From the NCBI GenBank assembly GCA_030562195.1, contig JAUJPP010000003.1:22165398-22229397 (forward strand): a stretch of DNA of 64,000 nucleotides. The letters run 5' to 3'. How positions within the stretch are numbered: the stretch's first letter is position 1; every line of letters begins with the position of its first letter. The translations under genes and the position numbers were made by a program. Of the stretch, positions 39,401 through 52,800 are shown piece after piece. The notes under the pieces were generated by a model. It saw nothing but the letters and a program-made list of their open reading frames with translations. It was not told the origin of the DNA and searched no databases. The DNA is from Nipponacmea schrenckii. Lineage: Eukaryota; Mollusca; Gastropoda; Lottiidae.

Positions 39401-42400
39401 GAGAAACATATCTGAAAGATCCAGAAATCTAAAAAATTGTATAGATTTTAGCAGAATTATGACCTTTAGAAATATGTCTCCTACTCATGGTTTCAACTAA
39501 TAATATGTACAAGTATAAAACCCAACAACAAAATTAGGTTTAAATTACTGTATGTTTAATAAGCATTATTTTAATTAACCCTTTTAAGAATTTTTTAATT
39601 TGATCAAGGGGATACATATATCTAATAGTCGAAAAATTTACAACATAATTGAAAAAGAAAATTTTATATACTGCCTATTTAAGGATATAAGATTTATATG
39701 ATTTATAACCTACAAAGTAAATGTTCTGTAATGTTCCTATAATAATGCTATCTTTTATAATAGGTTATGCATGAATAATGATATAGATGAATATTCAAAT
39801 TCTACATCATTTATTTAATTATCAGAATAATATATCAGTAACTACCACCTACAGAGTTTTATCTGCATGTATAAGGGATATAGTCCACATATTACAGAAA
39901 AAATTCTACTGTAAAAATGTCATCATAATGTAATAACTCACAGAGAATAAACTGTTGTTCTTGGAATAAATATTTCAGGATTTTAGTGTGTTGGCTGTAT
40001 AGTTTAATTTGTTCTGAATTCATTTTCAAAAGAGCACCTTTTGAGCTTCTTCAGCAGAAATTACAATACTGTATCCCTTACTGCTGTAATGCTTGTATTG
40101 CTCCATTTATATGATTTCAACATATGGTTGAACTCGAAAATGTGTCTACCTTCGGATTGGGTCTGTTGACAGATCTTAAAAAATATGTCTCATAAAAATT
40201 ATTTATTTAATTATGTGCATGGATTAAGCTTGTTACTGGTTTTGTGATAACTACTCTGTGTAATAAATACTGTTTAAATTTCTTAAATTACAAGTTTTAG
40301 ATCAAGTAGGTGAAATGTGGAATATTAGCTATTACAAGTTATTTCTCAAGTTAAGAACAAAATTTGAAAATTAACTAGGTGAAAATATTATAACAACCTG
40401 TTGTCAAAAGTAAATTTGAAAAGTACTCAAGTAGAAAACTGATGATTGAAAGTGAAATTGGTTTGCTTATCTATTAGGGTTGTTTGTCTAGCTTGGAAGG
40501 CTCTGAGTTATTAGATTTTAAAGTATGGCACATTGAGAAGATCAGGATGTTTGAAGAACACAACTTTTATACAATGCAGTTTTTTGTGTTCAGACTGGGA
40601 GTGGTATAAAAGGTTTCTTAGCTCATATATACTTTGTTTCTTAAAGTTTTATTGTGATCCTTTTGGTCTTCTGTGGCTCTTGTTATAACAACTTCAGCCA
40701 TTAAATGGGTGAAAAGCATTTAGCTGATACAAGGTTGATTCTCAAAATCACTGGCTGCATAATATGAACTTGTCTTTTTCCTATCCATAAATTTGAAGGT
40801 TAATTTGGAACCACGTTTACTCAATCTGTGAAATGATTGAGCTACCCGTTGCCAATTCGTGAAATGGTTGAATCAGTGTCTCTTGTACTAAACAAGGTCT
40901 AGTAAAAGCATTTTTGGAGCCTTTTAAGAACTGTGATCTTGTTCATTTAGTGTGAATTATTGTCATCATTTAGATATTGGTAATATCCTAATAACTCTCC
41001 TCTCTTGGTTGACATTTAAATTAGGTATTATGATGGGTAAAGTTAATATTGTCAGAATCATTAAACTGTGAAATGAACCTTTTAATAGATATTTAAAAGC
41101 AACTTCCTTATTTTCTGAAAGAGTAGTTACTATTACCGATTTTGAATTATTGAAATAGAGATAGGTTAGTGACATTACATTTAAGAATATTGTTGGTTGT
41201 GCTGCCAGTGTCATTCCTGTTGATTACTGCATTATAATGATTGGATAATATGGATTGATGAATTCAATTGCTTTCTGATAGCTGAAATTTCATACCATTG
41301 TCTTCTCATCTGGGTAGGGAATATCTGAGAATATGGTCATTGCTTTCAAGAGTTGTCTGTTAGAAAACATTATTTATACTTATTATTTATATAGGATTTA
41401 TCAGTTGTTTAAGATTCGGTCTGCTCTTCAAACTTTTGTGTTTTTGTTTTTTCATATAACAAGATTTTGCTTAAAAGATTGATATTAAAACAGTAGATTT
41501 AAAGAGGGAGTAAGTTCAAGAGAAATTCATTTCAGAATCTGGTTCCATGCTCTAAACTCTAGCAAATATCTTCAAAATGTATTAAACTGCAAATAAGAAA
41601 TTCAAGTCAGTCATTTAATTTAACTTTCTCTAGTGAGCATTAAAATTAAAGTATTTTGACTTTAATAAACCCACAAGAAGTGGGATCTCTTTTCATTGGA
41701 TGTTCCTTAATGTGGGACTATCTTTCTTTAATCAAAACAAGTCATGTGTGTAAGTTGAGGATTATGTTAGGTTGTGTATAAATAAGACACAAAATGTTGA
41801 TAACCTCCCAGAATAACATTGATTTTAATGGCGAGGCAAGAAGAGAAATTAGCTTCCACAGCTTCCAGTGGATAATAACTTCTATGATCTATCTATGGAT
41901 ATACTCTCTGGTATATACAATATGGACTAAGTTCTATTCATTGATTATTGTCAAGGTGTGTTTTGTATCATCCTACAGGCAGTTAGTGATATAGGAACTA
42001 GATTCTACAATGTGATTCTCGGTGAAGTTTTTGGGATTTTGGGAAAAAGGATTGAAATGTTTGTGAACAGTAAATTTTAAAAGTCATTATTATTTCTAAG
42101 TTAAAAAGATCAATTTACTATTATTTTGAATGATGTTTTGAGGCCTGTCATAAATTTTAAAAAAGTGTAACAGATAACTAACTTTAATTTGTAAAATTGT
42201 GGAAATTATTGTAGCTTTTAGGGCTTTATGAAGAGAAAGTGAAAAATATTGCAATTCTCCTTTTTTTTTAAAAATTAAGGAATGGTAAGGTTATTTGTCT
42301 CAAGGAAAGGTTGATTCTGGTTGATCATATAAAGTAGAATTGTTTTAGTGGAGGTTTTTGTATATCATATAAGTTTCTAAAATTGAAATGAGTTGATAAA

Positions 42401-45400
42401 TATAAGAATGATGAACATATAAAAATAAGTCTTATCCAAAATTTAATCTGAAACTGGACTTAGTTGAACTGAGATTAACAAAGCTTTATTTCAGACAGTA
42501 GATAGTGACTAATATTAGGGTGAACAATAACTGAGAAAAGTGACAAAGTGCAGTTTAATTGACATGATGAATAATACCTCTATACATCTTACAAGTCTGA
42601 ATCACATTATAATGTACATGGATTTTAGAAAAGGTTTTATTGTCAACATGCATTTAAATTTATATCTTATATCTTACTACTACCAGTATAGTAGATGAAC
42701 CCTTTCATCTTTAGAGAGCGGATGTTTTTTTGAATACTGATATTGAATCCTGAAGTATCTTTATGTTAGTCAGGCTTTTGCACTATAAGTTTTAAACATG
42801 TATTTCTATATATGCCCATATCTTCCGTGTAAGAATAAGCTTATTGATAGGTAGAAAATATTCTGTATTTATAGCCAAAATAATATAAGGTAAGCTTTTT
42901 CAAACAGGCAAAAAAAGTAAACATTTTGTTCACCATATCCATTTGAACATATTTTGATGAGATTAAAATTTTTATTCGATCACGATTAAGTTAACATGGT
43001 GATTTTTAAAAGAAAAATGTTGTGAATATCACCATGAGTGAAAAACCTTGAATTTAAAGACCTCTGTCTGTATAGTATTTAACATTCTTAACGAAATAAA
43101 GTCTGAATATATAAGAGGACATCATAGTGAGTTGAATTGAATCTGACTGTGTTGATGACTTCTTAATGAATTAAATGATAGTTTAACTAATTATAATTAT
43201 TACCAAGTAACAGTCAGAATCATAAATAGATTGAAAAAAAATAATCAAGCAGTTTTATAGTGAAAGTATTTCCATTAGGTGCAATTTTAATCACTTAAAC
43301 TCTTTTTTGAGTTAGTTCAGGGTCAGTTTTTTGCTCTCTGGGACGAAATTCTATAGCAGTTTATGTCAAATATCTCTTGCATCTATAGGCCTATGTACAA
43401 TTCTTGTCCGGATTAAGAATAACAACAAGTTGACAAAACAGAGACACCTTAATTTTTAGTACTAAAACTGTTAATTCTAAGATAGTACCTCTACCGTACT
43501 TAGGCCGGCATTTAAACTATTTTTGTATTTCTTTAATATATGGGCTTTTTGTGTTCTGTAATACCAAAGGAGATTGGATAAATAATATCTGAACTGTCAG
43601 CCGTGTTCAAAAACATCACATGAACTGTGCCTATTTATGAAATCTACAAGGTAACTGTATTCAATTTACTTGCTACTGGGGCATCACCTCCAATTTGATT
43701 TAAATGGATAATGACTCAAAGAAAAGCCAACTGCGATGCATCATCGCTTACTTGAACCCTGTAGTTTTCTGTTAATTGCATTGATGCTTTAGCTAATAAT
43801 ACAGTAATCAAAGAGATCCAGTTCCAACTAAGAACCATGTTTCAAATTCAACTTTTGAATATTTTTATATTCTAATTTCTTCCATGTAGTATAATTTCTT
43901 GGGTAATGAATTTCTTTTATTTAATTCTGTTTTTACTGTTAAATATTGAGATAATTGTTAAACTTTATCTTTTAAATGTTAAGTTTCAATATTGTTTTAC
44001 CAGCCATAAAAATTTATAAAAATATTATTTTACTACCTTTTAATTTTTGTAGACAAAATTTATAAACAGGTGATAATATAAAAGTAATGTAAGGTTGGTT
44101 TTAGCTCATATCAGTAATTTAAAACAACCAATTTCTCCAAATTAAACATTTTTTTAGGACAAAATAGGTTATCTCAAGGTCAAGGTAATTTAAAGGTTAT
44201 GTATTTTTCAGAAAGATTTGCTTCTATTCTATAAATGCGTCTGTAAATTGCATTCTTAATATTATAAAAAAAATGTTTCATAAAAGTGGACATTTAAAAA
44301 AACTGCAGCTTTAATCCACTAATCCTTTGAAGGTGAATTGTGAAATTAATCTGAGTATTTATATTTGAAACATATCATTGTTGTGCATTTAGTGACATTT
44401 TATTTAACAAAACATGAACTATTTTATGACAATTTGGTCAAATTCTTTGTGATATTTTGAAATACAAATTTGCACGTGCCAATTAAACAACAGTATACAG
44501 TTTGTGTTTAACATTTACTTGATATGTGTACCTAATAGTTTAAAGTTCTTAAAAAAAATTTCTAAAAATGGATTGAACGGGAGGTAAATTATTGTGGAAT
44601 TATTCATTATTCAGTTGTTCTACAGTTAAACTTGATTAAAAGGGATATAAGTGGAATTTTGATATAAAAATTCTAAAAAAGGAAAGCAAGGTCAATGGTA
44701 TATTTGTATTAGTGCAGGTTTTGTTCAGTTTTATTTTTTTGGGCATTTCCAGTAAAAATCTTTTAAGATGTTTTAATACTTTACTATAGAAATACCGATA
44801 ATGTTGTTTATCCAGAGCAAGCTGCTGTTTGCACATGCATTTGAGGTTAATGTTTTTTAAAACATATGTAGGTGGAATATTTTTTATTGTGGGTTGAACT
44901 AAGTGATGTGTTGATGAAATAAACGGATAAGGTTTTTTAAAACAATTATTATTTCAAATTATTCATTCTAATATAATTTTGGAGCATATAACCATGTAAT
45001 TTAACACACTGCAGATTTTCTGTTATTTAATGGCTGTTATTGTGTATATTTTTTAAACAGGTGCAAATATGTGTCCATTATCAATCGTATGAAATATGTT
45101 GGTGATAATTTATATATTATTATAAGGATGTTTTAAAATAATAAAAAAATTCTTTTACAAACTTTGAGTTCTGAAACAATGTTTGAAATGAAATTATTAG
45201 TTTGGCAAGTCTAAAACATAACCTTTAAAATAAATATCAAGTAGGACTAATAATTTTGATGAATGGAACAGTTCAACGATAGTGTTAGTTATTTTAATAT
45301 TAGACAATGTAAAGTGAAATTCAATTCTCATTAAAGGTAATATTTAATGATAAGAGTGATAACAATAGTGTTTACAGATTTGAGTTGCAAATTTGTGCAA

Positions 45401-46270
45401 AGTTGTGTTTACAATTCACTGAATTTTAAATGTTGTGAAATTTATTTTGTGATAAAAGAAAACTGATATTGTTGCAATGGACATAAATTGTATTTTATGG
45501 ACCAAGACAACAGATCTTCTAGATTTCATCTGTTATTTTATAATTCCTATAAATTGGATATCAAAGATTTTATTTAAGTGAGATATGGTTTTTTGAAGTT
45601 TTTTTGAAGTTTTTCTTTTGGTGAAATTAGTAGCTAATATAAGAAATCAATGAAATTTATATTTCCTACATCTGCCTTTGATTCAGAGACAGACATAAAA
45701 GTATAAGTAGATGTATTGACAAAAACTGTATTGGTGATTTAGTTTATATCTGTTTTGAAGTAAATTGATCCTTCTATATCTGGAAACATGAGAAAGGAAA
45801 TCATTAAAGGTTAGGCACTGGACAAATAAAAGAAATAATTTTGCTATTTCTGTATTGAAAATCTTTGAAGAATATATCACATCTGATGCAGTGTATTAAC
45901 AGTTTTAGGAATGTACAAATAGTGTGATTTTGATATTTATGACTTAAGGATTTTGATTGCGATTGTATAGATTGTCATTGTAGTAAATGATTTCACCATA
46001 TACTGCTACCTCCAGATAAACTATTGATCAGGCTGCTGTGCCATTCCATAAATCTAGTGAACATCTTGCTTAACTTATTTCAGTATGTAAACTTTTGAGT
46101 TCAAGACCTTGTTTGACGCCAAAACTTAACATGAATAATTTTTTTAAAACCTTGAACTTGTCACTAACTCATATTGTGTTTTTTTGAACATGTTTCTCTC
46201 ACTGTTTCAATTGAACATCAAGTGTTTCCACTGCAAGAGGCAGATAATTTGTGGTCAAAGAAAGAAAGAA
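33447..46270. other. Unique AT-rich sequence, no supported gene
   Basis: No exon, RNA gene or mobile element recognised on either strand. Frames of 60-82 codons (35019-35225, 36009-36191, 36297-36518, 36552-36791, 38731-38919, 40966-41214, 41794-41994, 44636-44836 and 45683-45880) lack family resemblance. The one at 38731-38919 reads more protein-like than the rest and follows a CTTCCAG acceptor-like site at about 38751, but it has no matching donor. The last kilobases probably include the promoter or non-coding first exon of the arrestin-like gene. Confidence 0.45.
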
Positions 46271-46271
46271 G

Positions 46272-46392
46272 CATAAAAAGAACCGTCTAATATTTTTTTC
46301 CATTATGTCAATTATAGCTCTTAAACCTTTCAGTTTCAGTTATCGTAATTCAGTATTCGTAATGAGCTATTAAGAGACTAAAAGCTGTCACA
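46272..46392 (+). promoter_or_regulatory. Possible core promoter and 5' leader of the arrestin-like gene
   Basis: CATAAAAAG at 46272-46280 is TATA-like and lies about 115 bp before the chosen ATG. An in-frame TGA at 46363 with no later ATG shows that translation begins at 46393. Alternatively, CCTTTCAGTTTCAG at about 46327-46340 could be a 3' splice site. In that case this is the 5' end of a second exon and the true promoter is further upstream. The two readings cannot be separated from sequence alone. Confidence 0.25.
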
Positions 46393-46694
46393 ATGAAAAT
46401 TTACGTGGAAGGTGAAGATATTACCCAGATGTGTAGAGATGATTCGTTAATGTGTAAGGAATCAAATGCTCCGTCATCAAAGGAAACTAATGTAGTTAAT
46501 GAGGAGAAAGAAATTGTTGTAGTTGTTTGTGAATGTGACAACCATACATGTAATAAATGCAAAAAGGAGAAAATTGAAAATTGTGACTGTCAATATTGCC
46601 AGGAAGTACAGACTGAATATACTCCTAAACACTTCCAGAAATCAGGATTTGAACGAAACAATATCTTAGATTATGACAACGATGTTTCTATCTT
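46393..46694 (+). CDS. Exon 1 of arrestin-domain-containing protein: Cys-rich N-terminus
   Basis: ATG 46393 sits in a good start context (CACAATGA, A at -3) after an in-frame stop at 46363. The exon gives 100 full codons plus two bases and ends at TCTT/GTAAGTG, a strong donor. Without splicing, the frame stops almost at once at 46696. The encoded region has C14 and C21, then a compact cluster C46, C48, C53, C56, C64, C66 and C69 (C-x-C-x4-C-x2-C-x7-C-x-C-x2-C) in a lysine/glutamate-rich setting. That spacing suggests metal binding, but I do not recognise a named family. Residues 76-100 are a polar linker leading to the arrestin fold in exon 2. Alpha-arrestins usually begin close to the arrestin N-domain, so this extension of about 105 residues is unusual. 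Confidence 0.7.
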
Positions 46695-49600
46695 GTAAGT
46701 GTCCTTTATTTTCAAGTCTTTTACCAATTTCATTATTATCTTCTTTCAGAAAATTTTGTGTCAATATTCAGGTTAAACATCCATAATTTGTATTTTTTTC
46801 TTCCACTCCCTTCAATAGCTAGCATATCAGATAAAGTTTGATGGTGCAAAATGTTGTTTATTTTGCATGACCAAAAGAATATGAGAAATAGAACAGTTTT
46901 AGTGTAAACATACACTTCATAACTGTAATCAAATATCTAATTGTGCCCATATCCCTGTTAGGCTAAAACAATAATGATTAATTACTTCAATATTAAAAAG
47001 AAGAGAAAAACAAAAGAGGGGGCAGAAAGTGTAGGTTGGAGGGTTGCTAAAAAAAAGCCAAAATATGTGTATATTATGCCTTGTTGAGTTTATAGAAGAA
47101 TGACCATTTATTTTCAATTATAAAAAAATATTAATTTATAATTATGATGATGTTATTTTTAATCTATTATCTCTTTTTACATTTCTGTCAATGTTCTATT
47201 GAAAAATTTATTTTATTTATGGTGATGTTATTCATCTGTGAAATGAATTTATAATACAAAATCTCATTTCATCTTTCCATATATTTTCTGAAAATTAAGT
47301 AAATTATATATTAATGTCTAATTTGGTGCTATTAAATGTATCAAAAATTCTAAAAAGTGTCATCAGTACCATGAATAATTTCGTAATAGACGCCACAATA
47401 AAAAGAGAAAATATATAATTTTTGTGCAAAAAAAAAAGATATAAATGATCCTCCTTTAAAAGTTATAATGTATGAGTAATCCCTTGAGAAATATGACATT
47501 GAGATAACAAGTAGAAGTATAACTAGTTTGATTATTAGCTAACTTGAGAAATGTCACAATACAGATAGCCTGCTAAATCAATATCAATAATTGGAAATCT
47601 GAAAGAAAAAAAAGATGTTTCCAGTGTTGTATTTTACTAGGATATGTGTCTGAAATTTTTATATTGATCATCTTATATTGCTAGAAAGATGACTATTTTG
47701 ATAAATTTTTTACCAGATTGTTTCGATCGGTTCGTATTTCCTGGTTCTCAATTATTACTAGGGAATTTATACTGTTATATTTTACTGCAATAAATGATAT
47801 TGTGCTTCTAAGTTGATAGCTTCAGAAATCTGTCTGAAGAAGTTTATTATATATTCATAAATTATATAAATTTTCTTGAAATTATAAGCCTAATGTTTCA
47901 TTCGGGACATTTTCTTGAATTAATAAATCACTCTTTTGAACCATTTTGCAAATCTGTTCAAATGGAAAAAAATTCTGTTTTGAACCATTTTGCAGATCTG
48001 TGTCAAATCTGGTCAAATGGAATAACCTTCTGCTTTGAACCAATTTGCAAATCTGTCAAAAAAAAAAAATCCCTGTTTTGAACTATTTTGCAAATTGGTG
48101 TAAAATCTGTTCAAAAAAAAACTTCTATTACCCTGTTTTTATGAATTCTTTAATGATGATCAAAAGTGGAGAGAAATCACAAGAAAAATGAAATCATGAG
48201 TTTGATATCAAATGATCAATATATCATGTTCCTGGCATTTTTTAAAAATTTAAGCCAAATGTTGTTTTTGAGAAATTTGTGCCGCTGGATTGGATGAGAA
48301 GCTGGGGTCCAGTGTCTTACAGGTTGAGCATGTTTGTGATTAGTGATTATTAAATGGAAATGAAAAGAGTAACTTAGTGCTATATTTTCCTTAGCACAGA
48401 AAATAAGGGTTTATAAATCTTTTTCCATATGATAATGATGTTAAAGAAAGTATGAACTGAACCTTCTAAACAATATCAGGTGAATGAAGTGTATATCATG
48501 GAACATTAAGTGGTATTTGAGTAGAATAACCAGGTATATCTAGAATATTAGAAACTCTAATCAAATTGATCTAGCACCAGTGTAAGGCCTCATTAATCTT
48601 GTTTCTTAATTAACTGAAGTAATTAAGTTATAAATCTGTATCATAGTTCTCTAGAGACAAACTGTAAAATCATTCTCTCATCATCTAGTGAGCTAGTGAA
48701 CTTGATGTATACCTTGAATTGATATGGAATTTTACTTCCTAGTGTCAAACACAGACTAATAATAACCTACTGATATAAAAGATGACGAAATTTTGCATTT
48801 GATGTCAAAAGTATTTACGATTCTTTTAAAACAAGCAAAATGTAAATCACACAGTAACTGGCATCATTTCTTATTCATCTTACTGCAAGGACAGCTCCTA
48901 CCTCACCGACATTTATTATATAAACCTTTTACCTTACTTTTGCTGGTAATAGTGTGCTTTATTTTTTTTTTAATTAACCTATATATTTAATTGTATCACA
49001 TCTTTCACTTCATGTCAGTTTCATTAACACTGCTCCTGACACTAAACAGTATCATTCAATCATTGCAAACCTTTATCAGTGGTTGCAAAATTTTTACACA
49101 TTGCCCCATTTTCTTACAGGAGATGCTAATCCCCAAGTAGGTTGATCTGTAAGATGTTACAATATAAAAGTGATAGCAAAGTATCAGTATTGAACTGTTT
49201 AGCCCAATTTGCAACCAAGTTGTTAATTTACAGTGAAGAAAACAGATTAACAACTGGAATGAAAACCTCATGACATTTGTTAACTGTTCATATTTGTCTT
49301 CTCCATGGTGCTCTTGACTGGTTATTGTCTCCTTTATATTGTAAGATATTTTGAAATTATTGTGTTATTTCTGTTAAATTCATCATACCACTTACACTTG
49401 CATACCATACTTTTTTCGTGCCTGGGAGAATTAGGTATTCCATGAAATCTATTCTTTTTAATCTAGGAAGACAGTGTTCTAGGCTTTGAAGGTTTGTATC
49501 TGTGAAACCAATATCAGCTATTGTTTCGAAAAATAATATAACATTTTTGCCATGTTAATTTTAATCCTATTCAATTAATATTAACTTTGCTTAAGATTAA

Positions 49601-49759
49601 TATTGCTCAAACACTTGATTAATCCTCAATCCGATGCTCGGTTGAGAGTTAAATAACCTATGTCCAAGTGTAGTCCAAAAGACTTGTCTTAATAAACAGG
49701 TCTGTCCTATAGTGATCCTGATGAATCTTTATATTTATTTTCTATATTTTTATTTATAG
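46695..49759 (+). other. Intron 1, phase 2, GT-AG
   Basis: The donor is TCTT/GTAAGTG and the acceptor is TTTTTATTTATAG/G with a long T-rich tract. The two bases left by exon 1 (TT) plus the first base of exon 2 (G) make a Leu codon and keep the frame. It contains the tandem repeat at 47935-48120. The small frames inside it (47893-48081, 48793-48990, 49056-49271) have no recognisable product. Confidence 0.75.
47935..48120. repeat. Four-copy tandem repeat of 43-55 bp in intron 1
   Basis: The core TTTGAACCATTTTGCAAATC begins copies at 47935, 47979, 48034 and 48077 (spacings 44, 55 and 43). Each copy continues with CTGTTCAAA-like sequence. A-runs of 7-12 bases follow copies 1, 3 and 4, while copy 2 has TGGAATAACC instead. 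Confidence 0.85.
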
Positions 49760-49893
49760 GTTTGCTCGTAGTATAATGGATAGATTAGATAAGTTTCAGA
49801 TTATATATAATAATCCAACAGCTACGTACTATGCTGGTGATACTGTATATGGATATGGCTGGGTCGTCATTAAAGAGTTAATGTATGTTCAAA
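49760..49893 (+). CDS. Exon 2: start of arrestin-like N-terminal domain
   Basis: 134 bp between a TTTATAG acceptor and a CAAA/GTAAGTT donor, open in the frame set by exon 1. It adds residues L101 to Q145 and leaves one base (phase 1). DKFQIIYNNPTATYYAGDTV (residues 111-130) followed by YGYGWVVIKEL matches the start of alpha-arrestin (ARRDC/TXNIP) N-domains: an F-x-I strand, then Y-x2-G-[DE]-x-V-x-G, then a hydrophobic strand. Alpha-arrestins are cytosolic adaptors that link membrane cargo to NEDD4-type ubiquitin ligases; whether this protein does so depends on C-terminal PPxY motifs not seen here. The rest of the N-domain and all of the C-domain are missing from the recognised exons, so the model is partial at its 3' end. 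Confidence 0.7.
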
Positions 49894-52800
49894 GTAAGTT
49901 AGATTTTATATCATACTCCTGTACTTACACATTTGTTGGTGAATTTAAATGAACAACAAGAGATGCACTGACAAATTTGTTTTCTGAAGTTTAAGCTCTT
50001 TCTTCTTAAATCTTCTTCCAAATCTCTTTGCTCATGTGAGATCTATTGATAAATATTCATCTATAGATTGTAACTTGGTTTCATCTAATCTGGTATTTTA
50101 TTTTATTTTTTAAATTTGAATTTAAAATTCAGTCTTCATGGAGCCAAGTTTTTATATTTTTCAGTAGAAATCTTAATTTCCTCTTTCTCTATCTTATTCA
50201 AATTCATTGCCTTCAAATAATAAAGTATTGCATTTAAATGAGATAGATTGCCTATGCAAATAACTCTTTTTACTTCCTTTGAATTCAGTGGATTTTGATG
50301 CAATCTTATTAGATGCCTTCTAAGATACATACATTATTTATTTCATCAGTTATTTTGTGCAAATTTCATCTGGATTCTGAACAATATATTCTGATATATT
50401 CCCAGATGAGAAAAACACAATTTTGTCTGGAGTTTATTTCTGCTTTTATTTTGATTGTTTTCATCAAGATGCTCCATCCAAACCATTCCAATTTAAATCT
50501 TTTGTCTGCTGCATCAGAATAGTGTGTTAATCCTAGATTCTTTGTTATTTTATCACCATCTCCCATGATAAAATAACTTTGACTTCTAAAGACACTTTGA
50601 AAGATTAAAATGGAATTGTTCCCCAGTGATAAAAACAGTTGATTTGTGATTCAAATTGAAGCTGGTTCAGATTTACAGTTAGAAAATGGGGATTTATTGA
50701 AATTAATCTGGAAAGCAATTTCCTAGATTTGAGGAGAAAAGAGTAGGGTTGAAAGCTGATATTAGACTTTTGTTTCTGGATTAGATTTATGTTCATGTTA
50801 AAAGATTGAAATTTCTACTCAATATCAGAGATAGAAATTCTAATCAAATTTGTGAAATTCCCTGGATGTGAGAAAAATATATATAGGCAATTGTCAATTT
50901 GAGAAAATATAAAGATGAAAACAAGCCTGTAGAAGGAAAATTTGATGACTTGGGTTTGCTGTTTGAAGTTAAGATTTATATAAGAACAAACTTCAGATTG
51001 AAAATATAATATTTAGTGATGCTTATGACTGAAGCAGTCCTTAAATCAATCAAACACTTTAACAAACTATGTTCTTTTATATAGACAGGATCATACTCTT
51101 ATTGAAATCCACATGTTCCTAGTCCTTGTCACTAGCAAAGAGAATAAGAAGGATCCCTTCAACATGGATTGGGTGAAATGACTGCTTTTTGTCAATATTT
51201 AGTGCTTATGTGACAAAATAATTAAATAACATACTTTCAAGTTGCAATTACCACATGGAATCATATCAATAGCGTTTTCACTTGTTAATTAATGTCACTG
51301 AGTCTAACCTTGAAGAATATCTTGTTCTTCAAATGTCTACTTACAATGTTAATTGTATATTAACAGAGAGATCTGACTTGCTAAAAGGAAGTATGCTCAT
51401 CAACACAATCATTGCATTTCCACTTCTGATAAATTCCAGATAGATGAAATACTGTTATGCTATTGGTTAAAAAGAATGAATTTGAAATCAATTATAGTTT
51501 TTGACAGATAAAGAGAATTATTAAATTTAGTTTGGAAATAATCTTCAAGCTATAGTTTTTATGTCTTGACAGATTTCTTACCTTAGTCTGAGGAAGTAAA
51601 ACTTCATTTCTTTCCATCCTAGTCAGACTAAGAAAGTGTGAATTAAAAAATAAAGAAAGAAGGAATTAATTAAAGAAAAACGATCTAATCTGGCCTCAAT
51701 GGGATTTTTTTTTATCAGTGGTGTTTTCACTATTTGAGAAAGAAATGTAATTTACTGGTCTAGACTTTTCAATACACAATAGGCATTAACAACTTGGGTA
51801 ATCTGACAGTTACACTTAACTTCTGGTTCACTGACTTTTATTTGCCATTTCAGGCCAAAATTTCGTCTTAGAATTGTCTTTTACACTCAATTCACTGATT
51901 TTAAATCACAATTCATGAATATGAAGACAAATATTTGTAATCAAGATTCAGAAAAATAATCAATTTGATCAAATTCTGCTGCTGATTCTCCTACATCACT
52001 AAATTTGTACTTTATTCAGAAAGATTTAGCTCTATCAAGAGATACATACCACTATCGTGAAAGAGTTTAGACAAATTTGAGGCACAACTTCTTAAAGTTG
52101 TTGGAAGAGTGAACCCATCTCAGCTGATTGCTATATTGAACCTCCTGGTGTGTTGAATGCTTGATTTGCAGTAATATTCTGTGAATTAGATAATACAAAT
52201 GAGATTCTAAACCAGTGTTTCTGCACTGCTGGATTAATAAGGATACTATGATCCAAGGCAAATACAATTGTGTCAATAATAATGAGATCCTCAAATCACA
52301 AACTTAAAGTGCAGGTCAGTTTCAAGTCATTTTGTTCTGACATAAAGAACAATCTAGACTAGTGGGAAATATCTGAACTTCTGAGGCTCTCGACATCAGA
52401 TTCATTTAGATTCAGTGAAACATCAAATATTATAATAAAATCAAATCAAGCTGAAATAATGGTAATAGTAAACAGTCGACTGTTGTCAGTACCATCACAA
52501 TTTATCTATATCATTTCATAAATAATATTTACATTTCAAATACCCTCATATAAACCTTGTCAACCAGAATTTATGGTATTGAAATGAACTTGGTAGTATG
52601 GCTATAATATATTATGCACTGTTAAATAAAAACATAAGACTTTTCTGATACATGATAATGATCTCAAACATTCAGTGATTTTTCCAACAATGTTAAGGTG
52701 TCTGTGAAAAACACAACAAAACATTTATTATGGAATGAAATAGATATTTTGCCTTCTGAGCAAGTAATTCATTAGTGATATGTTATACCCTCAACAATAG

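Noticed and set aside
51854..51920. Possible exon 3 of the arrestin-like gene after the CCATTTCAG acceptor, in the right phase (QNFVLELSFTLNSL)
   Set aside because: The frame looks plausible for the next arrestin strand but meets a stop after about 20 codons, and there is no usable donor before it.
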